Counted from the stretch's first letter, positions 11,256 to 20,919 are shown. The stretch: DNA of 64,000 bases from Serratia liquefaciens (GCA_012719855.1 JAAXZN010000028.1:104731-168730), one strand, 5' to 3'. Translations and numbers: made by a program. Notes: generated from the sequence alone by a model not told the origin.

Positions 11256-11294
11256 CTGACGCACGGGATCGCTCCTGGACGTCAGGTTTTTTCG
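11251..11294 (+). terminator. Conditional leader terminator
   Basis: AAAACCTGACG (11251-11261) pairs perfectly with CGTCAGGTTTT (11280-11290), giving an 11-bp stem that ends in a T-run (11287-11292). It sits between the promoter and the antiterminator gene and overlaps the RAT. Without the active antiterminator, transcripts should stop here. Confidence 0.88.
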
Positions 11295-11326
11295 TTTTCA
11301 GCATGCTGAAACATCCGGGAAAAACC

Positions 11327-12169
11327 ATGAAGATCGCAAAAATACTTAATAATAACGTGGTGATTACGCTGGACGACCGTCAGGAAGAGACGGTGGTTAT
11401 GGGAAAAGGCATCGGCTTTAAAAAGAAGGCCGGCGATCTGCTGGACGAAAATCTGATCGAGAAGGTCTTCACCCTTAACGGCAGCGAAATGGCTGAGCGC
11501 TTTAAAACGCTGCTGTCGGAGATCCCCCTGGCCTGCGTGACCACGGCCGACAAGATCATCACCCTCGCCCGCCAGCGCTTGCCGGGCAAGCTGCATAACA
11601 TCGTTTATATCACGCTGACCGATCACATCCACTTTGCGCTGCAGCGCCATGCCCAGGGGCTGGACATCAAAAACGTGCTGCTGTGGGAAATCAAGAAGCT
11701 CTACCCGGCCGAATTTGCCGTCGGGCTGGAGGCACTGACGCTGATCGCCGAACGGCTCGGCACCACGCTGCCGGAGGACGAAGCCGGGTTTATCGCCCTG
11801 CATCTGGTTAACGCCCAGTTGAATGATGAAATGCACAACACCCTGCATATCACTCGCGTCATGCAGGAAATCCTGAATATCGTCAAATACCACTTCCGTT
11901 TTGACTACAACGAAGAAGCCCTGAGCTATCACCGCTTTATCACTCACCTGAAGTTCTTCGCCCAGCGTCTGCTGGGTAAAAACTATGTCGACAGCGACGA
12001 CGACTCACTCTATCTGGTGGTGAAAGAAAAGTACCCTGACTCCTTTGCCTGCGCAGGCAAGATCAACCAGCACATCGAGAAAAACTATCAACATCAGCTC
12101 ACCCGCGAAGAAATGATGTTTCTGACCATTCATATCGAACGGGTACGCAGCGAGAGCGAAGTGAAATAG
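11327..12169 (+). CDS. BglG/LicT-family transcription antiterminator
   Basis: RNA-binding antiterminator normally controlled by a beta-glucoside PTS permease. It has 280 residues from ATG 11327 (MKIAKILNNNVVI). The CAT RNA-binding domain spans about 1-56 (GKGIGFKKKAGD), followed by two PRD domains with their regulatory histidines (LTDHIHFALQRH, FIALHLVNAQL in PRD1; SYHRFITHLKFF, LTIHIERV in PRD2). The gene is preceded by its own RAT/terminator leader and should be autoregulated. Unusually, no PTS permease or glucosidase follows: the stop is 2 bp from the end of an opposing toxin gene. The gene is therefore either an orphan acting in trans on other bgl-like operons or a relic of a deleted operon. 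Confidence 0.92.
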   Translation: MKIAKILNNNVVITLDDRQEETVVMGKGIGFKKKAGDLLDENLIEKVFTLNGSEMAERFKTLLSEIPLACVTTADKIITLARQRLPGKLHNIVYITLTDHIHFALQRHAQGLDIKNVLLWEIKKLYPAEFAVGLEALTLIAERLGTTLPEDEAGFIALHLVNAQLNDEMHNTLHITRVMQEILNIVKYHFRFDYNEEALSYHRFITHLKFFAQRLLGKNYVDSDDDSLYLVVKEKYPDSFACAGKINQHIEKNYQHQLTREEMMFLTIHIERVRSESEVK

Positions 12170-12171
12170 AT

Positions 12172-12558
12172 CTAGCGCCGGGCGTCAAACACCCGGATAC
12201 CATACTGCGGGAAAGCGGCATCGGCGGAAACCAGCGTCAGCCCTTCGGCCTGCGCCTGGGCGATCAACATGCGATCAAAAGGATCCTGATGATGTGGCGG
12301 CAATTGGCCCGCCTGCTGACCATGAAAGGCGGCCATCGGCAACGGCAGAAAATCTTCGGCCTCAATGACCTCGAAAATGTCCTCCGGCAGTGCCAGCTTG
12401 CCCAACGCCCGCTTAATCGAAATCTCCCAAATGCTGGCCGCGCTGACGTACACCACATTACCGGGATCGGCGATCTGCCTTCTGGCGTTCTCCCCCAGGC
12501 TGGCGTCATCGATCAGCCACCACAGCAACGCATGGGTATCCAGCAGCAGACGTTTCAT
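12172..12558 (-). CDS. PIN-domain toxin (VapC-like)
   Basis: Predicted ribonuclease toxin, 128 residues. PIN acidic residues are visible: Asp7 in LLLDTHALLWWL, Glu45 in SIWEISIK, Asp92/Asp95 in DPFDRMLIAQA and Asp113 in LVSADAAF. The DTHALLWW start is typical of PIN toxins paired with Phd/YefM-type antitoxins. Its ATG overlaps the antitoxin stop by four bases (ATGA). Substrate RNA is unknown. Converges with the antiterminator gene, 2 bp apart. Confidence 0.9.
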   Translation of the reverse strand: MKRLLLDTHALLWWLIDDASLGENARRQIADPGNVVYVSAASIWEISIKRALGKLALPEDIFEVIEAEDFLPLPMAAFHGQQAGQLPPHHQDPFDRMLIAQAQAEGLTLVSADAAFPQYGIRVFDARR

Positions 12559-12788
12559 TCATCGCCCTCAAACAGCGCGGTGATATCTGCATCGCCATCA
12601 TTAAAATTGTCCGGCACGGTAAACTTGCCCTTGGCGGCACCAGGCTTGCGGGTTTGCCCCTTGATGGCGACCAGTTGAACATACGGCTTCCCTGCTTTCG
12701 CTATAATCACGGTTTCTCCCTGTGCGGCTTTATCCGCCAATTGGCTCAGGTTGGATTTGGCTTCGTGCATATTGGCCTGAATAGGCAT
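12555..12788 (-). CDS. Phd/YefM-family antitoxin
   Basis: Predicted antitoxin of 77 residues, first gene of the pair. The N-terminal dimer/DNA-binding region (MPIQANMHEAKSNLSQL) and the following VIIAKAGKPYVQLV strand are typical of the Phd/YefM fold. The acidic, flexible tail (DNFNDGDADITALFEGDE) would cover the toxin. Two TTAGCTAA palindromes upstream suggest autoregulation of the operon. Confidence 0.88.
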   Translation of the reverse strand: MPIQANMHEAKSNLSQLADKAAQGETVIIAKAGKPYVQLVAIKGQTRKPGAAKGKFTVPDNFNDGDADITALFEGDE

Positions 12789-12799
12789 ACGCGATCTCC

Positions 12800-12816
12800 T
12801 TAGCTAAGTTAGCTAA
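12800..12816 (-). promoter_or_regulatory. Candidate toxin-antitoxin operator
   Basis: The 8-bp palindrome TTAGCTAA occurs twice (12800-12807 and 12809-12816) with a 9-bp period, 12-28 bp before the antitoxin start. Paired short palindromes at this position are typical operators for Phd-type antitoxins. No binding data. Confidence 0.6.
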
Positions 12817-12856
12817 AGCATAGAGGGGAGTTTAGTTTTTGTACAGGGAATTGATT

Positions 12857-12883
12857 AAAGCGCGAGCGGGCCCGCGCTTTTTT
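12857..12883. terminator. Terminator downstream of mak
   Basis: AAAGCGCG (12857-12864) pairs with CGCGCTTT (12873-12880). On the plus strand the stem runs into six T; on the minus strand, the direction of mak, it is followed by TTTAAT. It lies 8 bp past the mak stop and separates it from the toxin-antitoxin operon. Confidence 0.7.
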
Positions 12884-12890
12884 GCAACAG

Positions 12891-13799
12891 TTACAGCTGT
12901 GGCCACAACCAGGCCGCGCCGCGCACGCCGCTGGAGTCTCCGTGCACGGCCTTGCGGATCGGGGTTTCACATTCGCCGCCGAAAACCCAGGATTTCACCA
13001 ACTGCGGCACTCGCTGATAAAGCCGGTCTACGTTGCTCATACCGCCGCCCAACACCACCACGTCCGGATCAAAAATATTGATCACGTGCGCCAGCGATTT
13101 GGCCAACCGCAGCTCATAGCGGCTAATGGCTTGCTCCGCCAGAGTATCCCCCTGTGCCACCAACGCCATGATCTCATGCCCTTTAAGCGGATTGCCGCTC
13201 AGGCGTGCATAATCGGTGGCAAAGCCGGTACCGGAGATAAAGGTTTCAATGCAGCCCTGCTTCCCACAGTAACAAGGGACCTCAGCGCGAAAACGCAGTT
13301 CGTCATCGTCCAGCCACGGCAGCGGGTTATGTCCCCATTCGCCAGAAATGCCGTTACCGCCCGAGTGCGCCTGGCCGTTGATCGCCACCCCTGCGCCGCA
13401 GCCGGTGCCAATTATCACCGCAAACACGGTTTGTTTGCCGGCGGCAGCGCCGTCGGTGGCTTCCGAAACCGCCAGGCAGTTGGCGTCGTTAGCGATGCGG
13501 ACTTCACGCGCCAGCATGGCCGACAGGTCTTTATCCAGGGGTTGACCGTTGAGCCACACCGAGTTGGCATTTTTCACCAGCCCGGTATAGGGCGACAGCG
13601 TACCGGGAATGCCCACGCCGACCGAGCCCTGTTGCCCGGTGTGGTCTTCCGCCAGCTTCACCAGTCCGGTGATGGCCTCCAACGTTTGCTGATAGTCATG
13701 GCGCGGCGTGGCAATACGATGGCGGAACAGCTCCTGCCCGTCGTTGGCCAACGCGATCACTTCAATTTTGGTGCCACCCAGGTCGATACCAATGCGCAC
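12891..13799 (-). CDS. mak: Fructokinase Mak (ROK family)
   Basis: ATP-dependent fructo/mannokinase, 302 residues. The phosphate-1 loop [13 protein letters not shown], the catalytic ANDANC, the IIGTGCGAG motif and the ROK zinc motif ([13 protein letters not shown]) are all visible, and the C terminus [12 protein letters not shown] matches E. coli Mak. I chose GTG at 13799 because AGGAGA lies seven bases upstream and it gives the E. coli-like start; a TTG five codons earlier is less likely. In E. coli mak neighbours rdgC. Here the two are separated by the 10-kb sugar locus, so that locus is probably an insertion. Confidence 0.95.
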   Translation of the reverse strand: MRIGIDLGGTKIEVIALANDGQELFRHRIATPRHDYQQTLEAITGLVKLAEDHTGQQGSVGVGIPGTLSPYTGLVKNANSVWLNGQPLDKDLSAMLAREVRIANDANCLAVSEATDGAAAGKQTVFAVIIGTGCGAGVAINGQAHSGGNGISGEWGHNPLPWLDDDELRFRAEVPCYCGKQGCIETFISGTGFATDYARLSGNPLKGHEIMALVAQGDTLAEQAISRYELRLAKSLAHVINIFDPDVVVLGGGMSNVDRLYQRVPQLVKSWVFGGECETPIRKAVHGDSSGVRGAAWLWPQL

Positions 13800-14010
13800 G
13801 ATTTTTCTCCTCAATGCACAACAACATTGCTACAGCCTAATGTAACCGGCTTTCGGGATCACCCCATTAACGCCGAGTGTGACGGCGATGGCAATTTCCG
13901 CATCAGAACCGCACCGGCTGCCGCTTATTAATTAGCCATCGGGTACACTGGATTTTATCAGTTAACCTGTTGATAACATTTTTACCCATCATAAAATTCG
14001 GAGAGCAGCG

Positions 14011-14751
14011 ATGAAACCTGCCATATTGATCGTCGACGACGATCCCGCTATCTGTGATCTGCTTTGTGACGTACTCAATGAGCACGTGTTTACCGTACAT
14101 GCCTGCCACCGGGGAAGCGAGGCACTGGCGTTACTCAATCAGCAACCGGATATTGCGCTGGTGCTGCTTGATCTGATCCTGCCGGATACCAATGGCCTGT
14201 TGGTGTTACAGCAGATCCACCGTCTGCGCCCGGATCTGCCGGTGGTGATGCTGACCGGTCTCGGCGCCGAATCCGACGTGGTGGTCGGCCTGGAAATGGG
14301 CGCCGACGACTACATCGCCAAACCCTTTAATCCTCGCGTGGTGGTCGCTCGCGCCAAGGCGGTTTTGCGCCGTACCGGTGCGCTGGCGCTGGAACCTGCC
14401 GCTGTCGGCCAGACCAGAGCGGAAGGCTGGCAGTTTAACGGCTGGTGTCTGGACACCAACCGCTGCACGCTGCACAACCCTCAGCGCCAGGCTGTCGATC
14501 TGACCCAGGGCGAGTACGGTTTGTTGCTGGCGCTGGTACAACATGCGCGTAAAGTACTGACCCGCGATCGCCTGCTGGAACTGACCCACGGCGAAACTCT
14601 GGAGGTCTTCGATCGCACTATCGACGTGCTGATCATGCGACTGCGCCGCAAGATCGAAATCAATCCGCACCAGCCCGAACTGATCCGCACTATTCGCGGG
14701 CTGGGTTACGTCTTTGCCGCCGACGTCAGCCAACCGGTGGCTGCCGCCTGA
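14011..14751 (+). CDS. OmpR-family response regulator
   Basis: Two-component DNA-binding regulator of 246 residues: receiver with VDDDPAICDLL, phospho-acceptor Asp54 (LLDLILPDTNG) and the conserved KPFNP; C-terminal winged helix ending RTIRGLGYVFAAD. RBS GGAGAG lies upstream of ATG 14011. No kinase is adjacent, but a hybrid sensor kinase lies at the far end of the sugar operon (21055-23667) with none other nearby, so the two probably form a pair controlling the operon between them. Its 3' end overlaps the opposing PfkB kinase gene by 26 bp. Pairing is inferred from position. Confidence 0.9.
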   Translation: MKPAILIVDDDPAICDLLCDVLNEHVFTVHACHRGSEALALLNQQPDIALVLLDLILPDTNGLLVLQQIHRLRPDLPVVMLTGLGAESDVVVGLEMGADDYIAKPFNPRVVVARAKAVLRRTGALALEPAAVGQTRAEGWQFNGWCLDTNRCTLHNPQRQAVDLTQGEYGLLLALVQHARKVLTRDRLLELTHGETLEVFDRTIDVLIMRLRRKIEINPHQPELIRTIRGLGYVFAADVSQPVAAA

Positions 14752-15742
14752 TAAAATCCTGCAGTTCAGGCAGTGGCCGAGCGCCGTCGATAGCATTGGC
14801 GCACAGTAGGTTGAAACGCGCACAGGCATGCGCCAGCTGCAGGGTCTCCACCAAAGGCCAGTCTTCATGGCTGGCGTACAGCACGCCGGCGCAGAACGCA
14901 TCACCGGCGCCGACGCTGCCCACGATTTCAGTTTCCCTCACCCGCCACGAGGGTTGCCAACGCGCTTCGCCACCGCTCTCCAGCCCGTAGGCCCCTTCCG
15001 GACAGTGGATCACCACCCGCCGCCGCACACCGGCCTGCAATAATTGTTCTGCGGCCTGCGCCATCAGTGACTGCTGTAACGAGCCATTAGCCGTACGCAG
15101 CGCCAGTCCGGTAAACTCACCGGCTTCCAGCTCGTTGATCACCAGATAATCCAGCCAGCGCAGCGCCGGCAACACCAAAGGCCGATAGCGTGGATCGCCC
15201 TGGCGCGACACCAGATCCAACGAGGTTTGGTAACCGCGCTGCTGCATTTGTGCCAGCAGGCGTGCGCTACGGGTGCCGAACTCCTGGTCCGGACAATCCA
15301 GGCTGTCGAGCAGCAGCAGATAGCCCAGGTGGAAAATTTTATGGCTGCTGTGCAGCGCGTCAAAATCGCCGAGGTCCAACAACCGATTCGCGCCCGGCGC
15401 ATGGAAAAAGGTCCGTTGCCCACCCGGCTCGGTCATCACCTGCGACATCGAGGTCATTGCCGTTTCGCTGCGTCGCACCCGGCCGCTGTCGACTTGGTGC
15501 TGCGCCAGCATTTGCAAAATATAGTCACCATCGGCATCGCAGCCGATCAGCCCAAGCGCCGCCAGCGGCAACCCGGTTTCCATCCGTGCCAGCGTCAGCA
15601 ATACATTAAGCGGCGCACCGCCAGTAGCACGCTGGCTATGCTCAATCTCCACCAGCCAGCCCGGCTGAGGCCAATGCGCAATTTGATGGACATGATCCAC
15701 CAGCATGTTACCGGCAGAAACAATGCCGCGCCGGATCATCAC
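14726..15742 (-). CDS. PfkB-family sugar kinase
   Basis: Ribokinase-like carbohydrate kinase of 338 residues. The N-terminal GG motif is seen in ATGGAPLNVLLTLARM and the C-terminal signature in GSVGAGDAFCAG with catalytic Asp281. Last gene of the leftward operon with the ABC importer, lyxose isomerase and aldolase; its start overlaps the aldolase stop by four bases. From context it probably makes a ketose 1-phosphate or bisphosphate for the aldolase. The exact sugar is inferred, not shown. Confidence 0.88.
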   Translation of the reverse strand: MMIRRGIVSAGNMLVDHVHQIAHWPQPGWLVEIEHSQRATGGAPLNVLLTLARMETGLPLAALGLIGCDADGDYILQMLAQHQVDSGRVRRSETAMTSMSQVMTEPGGQRTFFHAPGANRLLDLGDFDALHSSHKIFHLGYLLLLDSLDCPDQEFGTRSARLLAQMQQRGYQTSLDLVSRQGDPRYRPLVLPALRWLDYLVINELEAGEFTGLALRTANGSLQQSLMAQAAEQLLQAGVRRRVVIHCPEGAYGLESGGEARWQPSWRVRETEIVGSVGAGDAFCAGVLYASHEDWPLVETLQLAHACARFNLLCANAIDGARPLPELQDFIRRQPPVG

Positions 15743-16599
15743 AACCGCCCGGCGCTGCCGAAAATATGCATCTGCTGCTGCACCACTTCGCTGATCGACC
15801 GTTCCACCGCCAACAGCACTTCGGCAAACTCATCATAAATCGCGTGACGCTGCGTCATCCGCTGTTCAATTGCCCCCAGTGCCGCTTGCGACATGCCGGT
15901 ATAGAAGTTGATTTTGTGAATGCCCAGGCTGATTGCCCGCTTGAAGTCGGCATCGCTGATGCCGGAACCACCGTGCAGCACCAAAGGGATGCCAGCCTGC
16001 TGCTGGATAGCCGCCAGACGTTCGAAATCGAGCTTGGGCTCGCCCTTGTATTTGCCGTGCGCGTTGCCGATCGCCACCGCCAGCGCATCGATGCCGGTCA
16101 ATTCGACAAACTCGCGCGCCCGCTGCGGGTCGGTAAATTTATTGCTGTCGGCCTCGCCATACAGAGCACCGCCTTCGTCACCGCCGACGGCACCCAGCTC
16201 GGCCTCCACCGAGACGCCCACCGCATGGCACATGCGCACCACTTCCTGCGTTTGGCGCACATTTTCTTCGTAACTCAGGCCGGAACCGTCGAACATCACC
16301 GAGCTGAATCCCAGCCGCAATGCCTGCACCACCGCCTCAAAATGCAGACCGTGATCGAGGTTCAACACCACCGGAATGTCGTGCTGCGCCGCCTCACTTT
16401 TGATCGCCGCGACCAAAGACTCCAGCGAGACGTACTTAAAGTGGACTTCGGCAATATTGATGATAAAGGGCGATCGCGCGGCCTGCGCGGCGGCAAACAG
16501 CGCGCGCAGAAAGTGGCTGTCGAGCACGTTGAACGCGCCAAGCGCATAGCCGTGTTGACGCGCGTGCGATAGCCCCTGTGCCAGTGAAATCAATGCCAT
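15739..16599 (-). CDS. Class II ketose-bisphosphate aldolase
   Basis: Zinc-dependent aldolase of the FBA/GatY/KbaY family, 286 residues. Catalytic and metal-binding segments are visible: NLDHG (Asp/His), VEAELGAVGG, NAHGKYKG and LHGGSGI, with DFKRAISLGIHKINF forming the phosphate-binding end. It should split a ketose phosphate into dihydroxyacetone phosphate and an aldehyde. It lies 11 bp after the lyxose isomerase and overlaps the kinase start, forming a compact catabolic unit. Confidence 0.9.
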   Translation of the reverse strand: MALISLAQGLSHARQHGYALGAFNVLDSHFLRALFAAAQAARSPFIINIAEVHFKYVSLESLVAAIKSEAAQHDIPVVLNLDHGLHFEAVVQALRLGFSSVMFDGSGLSYEENVRQTQEVVRMCHAVGVSVEAELGAVGGDEGGALYGEADSNKFTDPQRAREFVELTGIDALAVAIGNAHGKYKGEPKLDFERLAAIQQQAGIPLVLHGGSGISDADFKRAISLGIHKINFYTGMSQAALGAIEQRMTQRHAIYDEFAEVLLAVERSISEVVQQQMHIFGSAGRL

Positions 16600-16610
16600 G
16601 GTGCATCTCC

Positions 16611-17297
16611 TTAATCGATAAAGCGCAAGTATTCGTTACACAGCAACCACTGGGGCGGCTGATCCTCTTCGATTTGGCTAAAGCGGCTGAGCGGCGTCAG
16701 GAAGCGGTTATCGTTGTCGTCGTCATTCACCGTAGAGACCTCCCCCACCAGCACGTCGCCGAAACCTTCTTCGCCCCAAAAGCTGTGATAGATCCCCGGC
16801 GTCAGGCAGATGCTTTCCCCCGGCGCCAGCCGCAGGCGCGAACCGGCGGCATGGGTCTGTCGGCAACCGTCCAGGGTCACGCTCACCGGGCTATCGGCCA
16901 GCCCTTCCTGCGGATCGGCGTTATGCAGCTCGACGATCAGGTTGCCGCCACCGCGGTTGATGATGTCTTCCCGCTTGCGCCAGTGAAAATGCATCGGCGT
17001 CACCTGCGCTTCACGGCAATGCATTATTTTCTCCGCATAGCATTTGGCATAAGGTCGACCGCCGGGCGAACCGTTTCGCAACGTGAACAGCGTGAGCCCC
17101 TTGTGAGCAAAATCATCGCCGCCGAACGCCGTGACGTCCCAACCCAACTTCAGGTCGAATACCTCCTGCCACGGCTGGCGATCGAGCTGACGCCAGACCG
17201 GCAGGCTAAAGTGGGCAAAGGGCGGCAGATGGACGTCGAAGCGGGCAAAAAAATGCTGGGTTTGTTGCAGAGTCTGGTTCACGGCGGAACGGTTCAT
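16611..17297 (-). CDS. D-lyxose isomerase (D-lyxose/D-mannose ketol-isomerase)
   Basis: Cupin-fold sugar isomerase of 228 residues, resembling the D-lyxose isomerases known from E. coli O157 and Serratia proteamaculans. Those interconvert D-lyxose and D-xylulose, with weaker action on D-mannose/D-fructose. Metal ligands are clear: His103, His105 and Glu110 in MHFHWRKREDI, and His171 in PGIYHSFWGE; the INRGGGNL stretch is also diagnostic. It sits between the ABC importer and the aldolase/kinase. This suggests a route lyxose or mannose to ketose, to ketose phosphate, to triose phosphate. The natural substrate is inferred. Confidence 0.9.
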   Translation of the reverse strand: MNRSAVNQTLQQTQHFFARFDVHLPPFAHFSLPVWRQLDRQPWQEVFDLKLGWDVTAFGGDDFAHKGLTLFTLRNGSPGGRPYAKCYAEKIMHCREAQVTPMHFHWRKREDIINRGGGNLIVELHNADPQEGLADSPVSVTLDGCRQTHAAGSRLRLAPGESICLTPGIYHSFWGEEGFGDVLVGEVSTVNDDDNDNRFLTPLSRFSQIEEDQPPQWLLCNEYLRFID

Positions 17298-17359
17298 ATC
17301 GCCTCCGGAAGTGGGGATGAAATGAGGGGCCTGGCGTAGCAGACCCCGCCGATAACAGG

Positions 17360-18304
17360 TTATTTCACCGTCCAGCCTTTGTAGCTGCCAATATTGTTTT
17401 TATCGATCATGGTGACCGGGATCAGCACCGGACCGGTTGGTGCGGGTTTACCCTGCAGAATTTCGTAACCGATCTCGACCGCTTTGGCCGCCATCACCTG
17501 CGGATCCTGTGCCGGTGTCGCCACAAACAGCGATTTCCCGCCGCGCTTGAGCGCCTCTTCGCCGTCCGGCGATCCGTCTACGCCAACGATAAAGAATTCG
17601 CTGCGCTGCGCCTGCTTGGCTGCCAGATCGGCACCGATCGCCGTAGGATCGTTAATCGCGAATACGCCGTCGATCTTCGGATTGGCCGCCAACAGCGCGG
17701 TCATGATCTCCAGCCCGCCTTCGCGGCTGCCCTTGGCGTTCTGGTTATAGGACAGCAGCTTGATCTCCGGGTGTTTCTTCAGTTCGGTCATGCAGCCTTC
17801 CACCCGGTTCTGTACCGCGGACACCGGTGGGCCATTGATGATCACCACGTTGCCTTTCTCTTTCAGGCGATCGCTGATGTATTTACAGGCCATGGCGCCG
17901 GCCTGGGTGTTGTCCGAGGTGATGGTGGCATCGGCACCTTCCGCCGCCACGTCCACCGCCACCACCACGATGCCGGCGTCTTTGGCGCGTTTTACCGCCG
18001 GGCCGATCCCTTTGGAATCTGCGGCGTTCAGGATGATCATATCGACCTTGGCGGCGATAAAGTTATCGATCTGCGCCACCTGCTGACCGAGATCATAGCC
18101 GCTCGACACCAGCGTCACGTTAACCTTGTCACCGGCCAGTTCGCGCGCTTTCAGTTCCGCACCCTTGGTGATCTGCACAAAGAACGGGTTGGCCAAATCG
18201 CCCACCGTCACCCCAATCGATTTCAATTCTTTCGCCTGCACCAACGAAGCGCTGCCGAGTGCGGCGGTAACCAGCAAAGCGGTAATCAATGGCTTGAAAC
18301 GCAT
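17360..18304 (-). CDS. Sugar ABC transporter periplasmic binding protein (RbsB-like)
   Basis: Periplasmic binding protein of the ribose/xylose family (CUT2), 314 residues. Residues 1-24 form a signal peptide (ends VQAKE). The typical first strand SIGVTVGDLANPFFVQITKG and the hinge region VDGSPDGEEALKRGG are seen. It follows the permease and precedes the isomerase. The ligand is most likely the substrate of the isomerase (lyxose or mannose-type sugar), by context only. Confidence 0.9.
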   Translation of the reverse strand: MRFKPLITALLVTAALGSASLVQAKELKSIGVTVGDLANPFFVQITKGAELKARELAGDKVNVTLVSSGYDLGQQVAQIDNFIAAKVDMIILNAADSKGIGPAVKRAKDAGIVVVAVDVAAEGADATITSDNTQAGAMACKYISDRLKEKGNVVIINGPPVSAVQNRVEGCMTELKKHPEIKLLSYNQNAKGSREGGLEIMTALLAANPKIDGVFAINDPTAIGADLAAKQAQRSEFFIVGVDGSPDGEEALKRGGKSLFVATPAQDPQVMAAKAVEIGYEILQGKPAPTGPVLIPVTMIDKNNIGSYKGWTVK

Positions 18305-18370
18305 AGTGTTTTCCCCATTATTTTCTGAGATACGAAAAACCTGCCCCGGTGGGCGTCGGTGACGGATAAA

Positions 18371-19396
18371 TCAATGTTGGTAATTACGGGTGCGATACTT
18401 ATCAATCAGCACCGCTATGATGATCACCGCCCCTTTGATCACCAGTTGCCAGAAGTAAGAGACGCCCATCAACGTCATGCCGTTGTTCAGGGTGGCGATA
18501 ATCAACGCCCCTACCAACGTGCCGGTAATGGTACCGATGCCGCCGACGAAGCTGGTGCCTCCGAGAATGACTGCGGCGATCGCATCCAGCTCATAGCCCA
18601 TGCCAAGGTTACCGTTGGCGCTGTACAGCCGCGAGGCGCTCATCACTCCGCCCAACCCGGACAGCAGGCCGCTCATGCCATAGACAAACAGCAGCACGGC
18701 ACCGACCTTGATCCCGGTCAGGCGCGCCGCCTGCATGTTGCCGCCTACCGCGTAGATATGAACCCCCAGCGTCGTGCGGCGCAGAATGAACCAGCACACT
18801 GCAATTACCGCAAAGGCGATAATCACCAACCAGGGGATAGGCCCCAGGTAAGCGTTGCCGATCCATTCAAAACTGATATTGGAATTGATGATGGTGGTGC
18901 CGTCCGCCAACAGATAAGCGGCACCGCGCAGTGCGGTGTAGGTACCGAGGGTGACGATAAACGGCGGCAGGCCAGCGTAGGCCACCAGAAAACCATTAAA
19001 CAGCCCCATCCCCAAACCGGCCAACAGCGCCAGCGGGATCGACATTCCAGCCATGCCAGGCATCAGTGACACCGCCATCGCTACCACCGCGGTAGTGCCC
19101 AGCATCGAACCGACCGAAAGATCGATGCCGCCGGTCAGGATGATGAAGGTCATGCCCGCCGCCAACACGATGTTGATCGACGCCTGCCGGGCGATATTCA
19201 GCAGATTGGCATCGGTAAAGAAATTCGGGGCAACAAAGCCGAAAACTGCGACGATCAGGATCAATATCGGCAAGATACCGACGGTTTGCATCATATCGCC
19301 CAACAGTGCCCGTTTCAGCGTCGGATTTTTTGCGCCTGGCGGCAATGGATTCGAAGTCATGGTCGGCTCCTTGAGCGTAGGGATGGAATTATTCAT
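18371..19396 (-). CDS. Sugar ABC transporter permease (RbsC-like)
   Basis: Inner-membrane permease of the RbsC/AraH/XylH type, 341 residues with about nine helices. The family loop motif [20 protein letters not shown] near the C terminus and [13 protein letters not shown] in the middle are visible. Its ATG overlaps the ATPase stop by four bases. Works with the RbsA-like ATPase and the RbsB-like binding protein encoded on either side. Confidence 0.93.
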   Translation of the reverse strand: MNNSIPTLKEPTMTSNPLPPGAKNPTLKRALLGDMMQTVGILPILILIVAVFGFVAPNFFTDANLLNIARQASINIVLAAGMTFIILTGGIDLSVGSMLGTTAVVAMAVSLMPGMAGMSIPLALLAGLGMGLFNGFLVAYAGLPPFIVTLGTYTALRGAAYLLADGTTIINSNISFEWIGNAYLGPIPWLVIIAFAVIAVCWFILRRTTLGVHIYAVGGNMQAARLTGIKVGAVLLFVYGMSGLLSGLGGVMSASRLYSANGNLGMGYELDAIAAVILGGTSFVGGIGTITGTLVGALIIATLNNGMTLMGVSYFWQLVIKGAVIIIAVLIDKYRTRNYQH

Positions 19397-20919
19397 GCGG
19401 TAGTCGCCTGCGGTTGGGCGGCGTCAACGCCGGTGGCCAGCGTCATGATATTTTCCTGGCTGATCTCATCGCCGCTCAGTTCCCCGACGATGCTGCCTTC
19501 GTGCATCACGTAGACCCGGTCGCTCATGCCGACCACCTCAGGCAGTTCGCTGGAGATCATCAGGATCGCCACGCCTTGCTGCGCCATCTGGCTCATGATG
19601 CGATAAATCTCGCTTTTGGCCCCCACGTCCACGCCGCGTGTCGGTTCATCGAGGATCAGGATCCGTGGGCCAATGGCTACCCAGCGTGAAATCAGCAGCT
19701 TTTGCTGATTACCGCCGGACAGACCGCCGGCACGCACCTGAGCATGTGGCACGCGGATATTCAGCAGGCCGATAGCGTCGCTGGAAATGCGCTGCGCCTT
19801 GCGGCGATTGAGCAGTCCATAGCGGCCGTCGCGTTCCAGCGTCGCCATCACGATGTTTTCATGCGCGGCCAGATCGAGAAACAACCCCTGCTCCTTGCGG
19901 TTTTCAGTGAGAAAGCCGATGCCCAGAGCAATGGCATCGCGCGGCGAGTGGATACTGGCCAGTTTGCCGTCGATCTCCACCGTACCGCCGCTGGACTTGC
20001 GCACGCCGAAAATCAGCTGCGCCAGTTCGGAGCGACCGGCGCCCACCAATCCGGCAAGGCCGACAATTTCACCGGCGCAAACCTGAAGGCTGACCGGCTT
20101 CACCTTTTTGCCGTCAGTCAGGCCGCGCAGCGTCAGCCGAGGTTCCCCCACCGGGATGCCCTGTTCCTTATTGAACAAGTCGCTCAGCGGTCGCCCCACC
20201 ATCATGCGCACCAACTCGCTGGCGGACAGCTTGTCGCGCATCAGGCTGCCAACATACTGACCGTCGCGCAGCACGCTGACGCGATCCGACAGCTCGTACA
20301 CCTCCGCCATGCGGTGGCTGATATAAATGATTGCCATGCCTTCATCGCGCAGCCGTTTGATCAGCTCGAACAGTCGATGCGTCTCGCGTGAAGAAAGCGC
20401 CGCCGTAGGTTCGTCCATCACCAGAATGCGGCTGTTACGGTGCAGCGCACGGGCGATTTCCACCTGTTGCTGCTCGGCGATGGTTAATTTCATCACGCGA
20501 TCGCCGGCGCTGAACTGCGCCCCCAAACGATTGATCACCTTCTGCGCTTCCAGCAACATCTGTCCGCGTTTCACCAGGCCGCCACGTTGGATCTCGCTAC
20601 CCAGAAAAATGTTTTCCGCCACCGTCAGATTCGGGGCCAAATTCATTTCCTGGTAAATCAGCGTGATACCTGCCGCCAGAGCATCTTTTGGCCCTTTGAT
20701 GGCGAACGGCTGCCCATCGATAATAATTTCCCCGCTGCTGGCGATATAAGCGCCGGCCAATATTTTCATCAAGGTACTTTTACCCGCGCCGTTTTCACCC
20801 ATTAGCGCGTGGATCTCACCGCGATACACCGTCAGGTTGACGCCCTTGAGCGCATAGAACTGACCAAAACTCTTGGCGATGTTGTGCATTTCCAGAATCG
20901 GGGTCGCGCTCATCGTCAT
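19393..20919 (-). CDS. Sugar ABC transporter ATPase (RbsA-like, two ABC domains)
   Basis: Cytoplasmic ATPase of a CUT2 sugar importer, 508 residues with duplicated ABC domains. The first half has Walker [10 protein letters not shown], signature LTIAEQQ and Walker [11 protein letters not shown]. The second half has the degenerate [12 protein letters not shown], signature LSGGNQQK and [13 protein letters not shown]. First gene of the six-gene leftward operon; the 135-bp gap to the divergent sensor kinase should hold both promoters. Confidence 0.94.
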   Translation of the reverse strand: MTMSATPILEMHNIAKSFGQFYALKGVNLTVYRGEIHALMGENGAGKSTLMKILAGAYIASSGEIIIDGQPFAIKGPKDALAAGITLIYQEMNLAPNLTVAENIFLGSEIQRGGLVKRGQMLLEAQKVINRLGAQFSAGDRVMKLTIAEQQQVEIARALHRNSRILVMDEPTAALSSRETHRLFELIKRLRDEGMAIIYISHRMAEVYELSDRVSVLRDGQYVGSLMRDKLSASELVRMMVGRPLSDLFNKEQGIPVGEPRLTLRGLTDGKKVKPVSLQVCAGEIVGLAGLVGAGRSELAQLIFGVRKSSGGTVEIDGKLASIHSPRDAIALGIGFLTENRKEQGLFLDLAAHENIVMATLERDGRYGLLNRRKAQRISSDAIGLLNIRVPHAQVRAGGLSGGNQQKLLISRWVAIGPRILILDEPTRGVDVGAKSEIYRIMSQMAQQGVAILMISSELPEVVGMSDRVYVMHEGSIVGELSGDEISQENIMTLATGVDAAQPQATTA

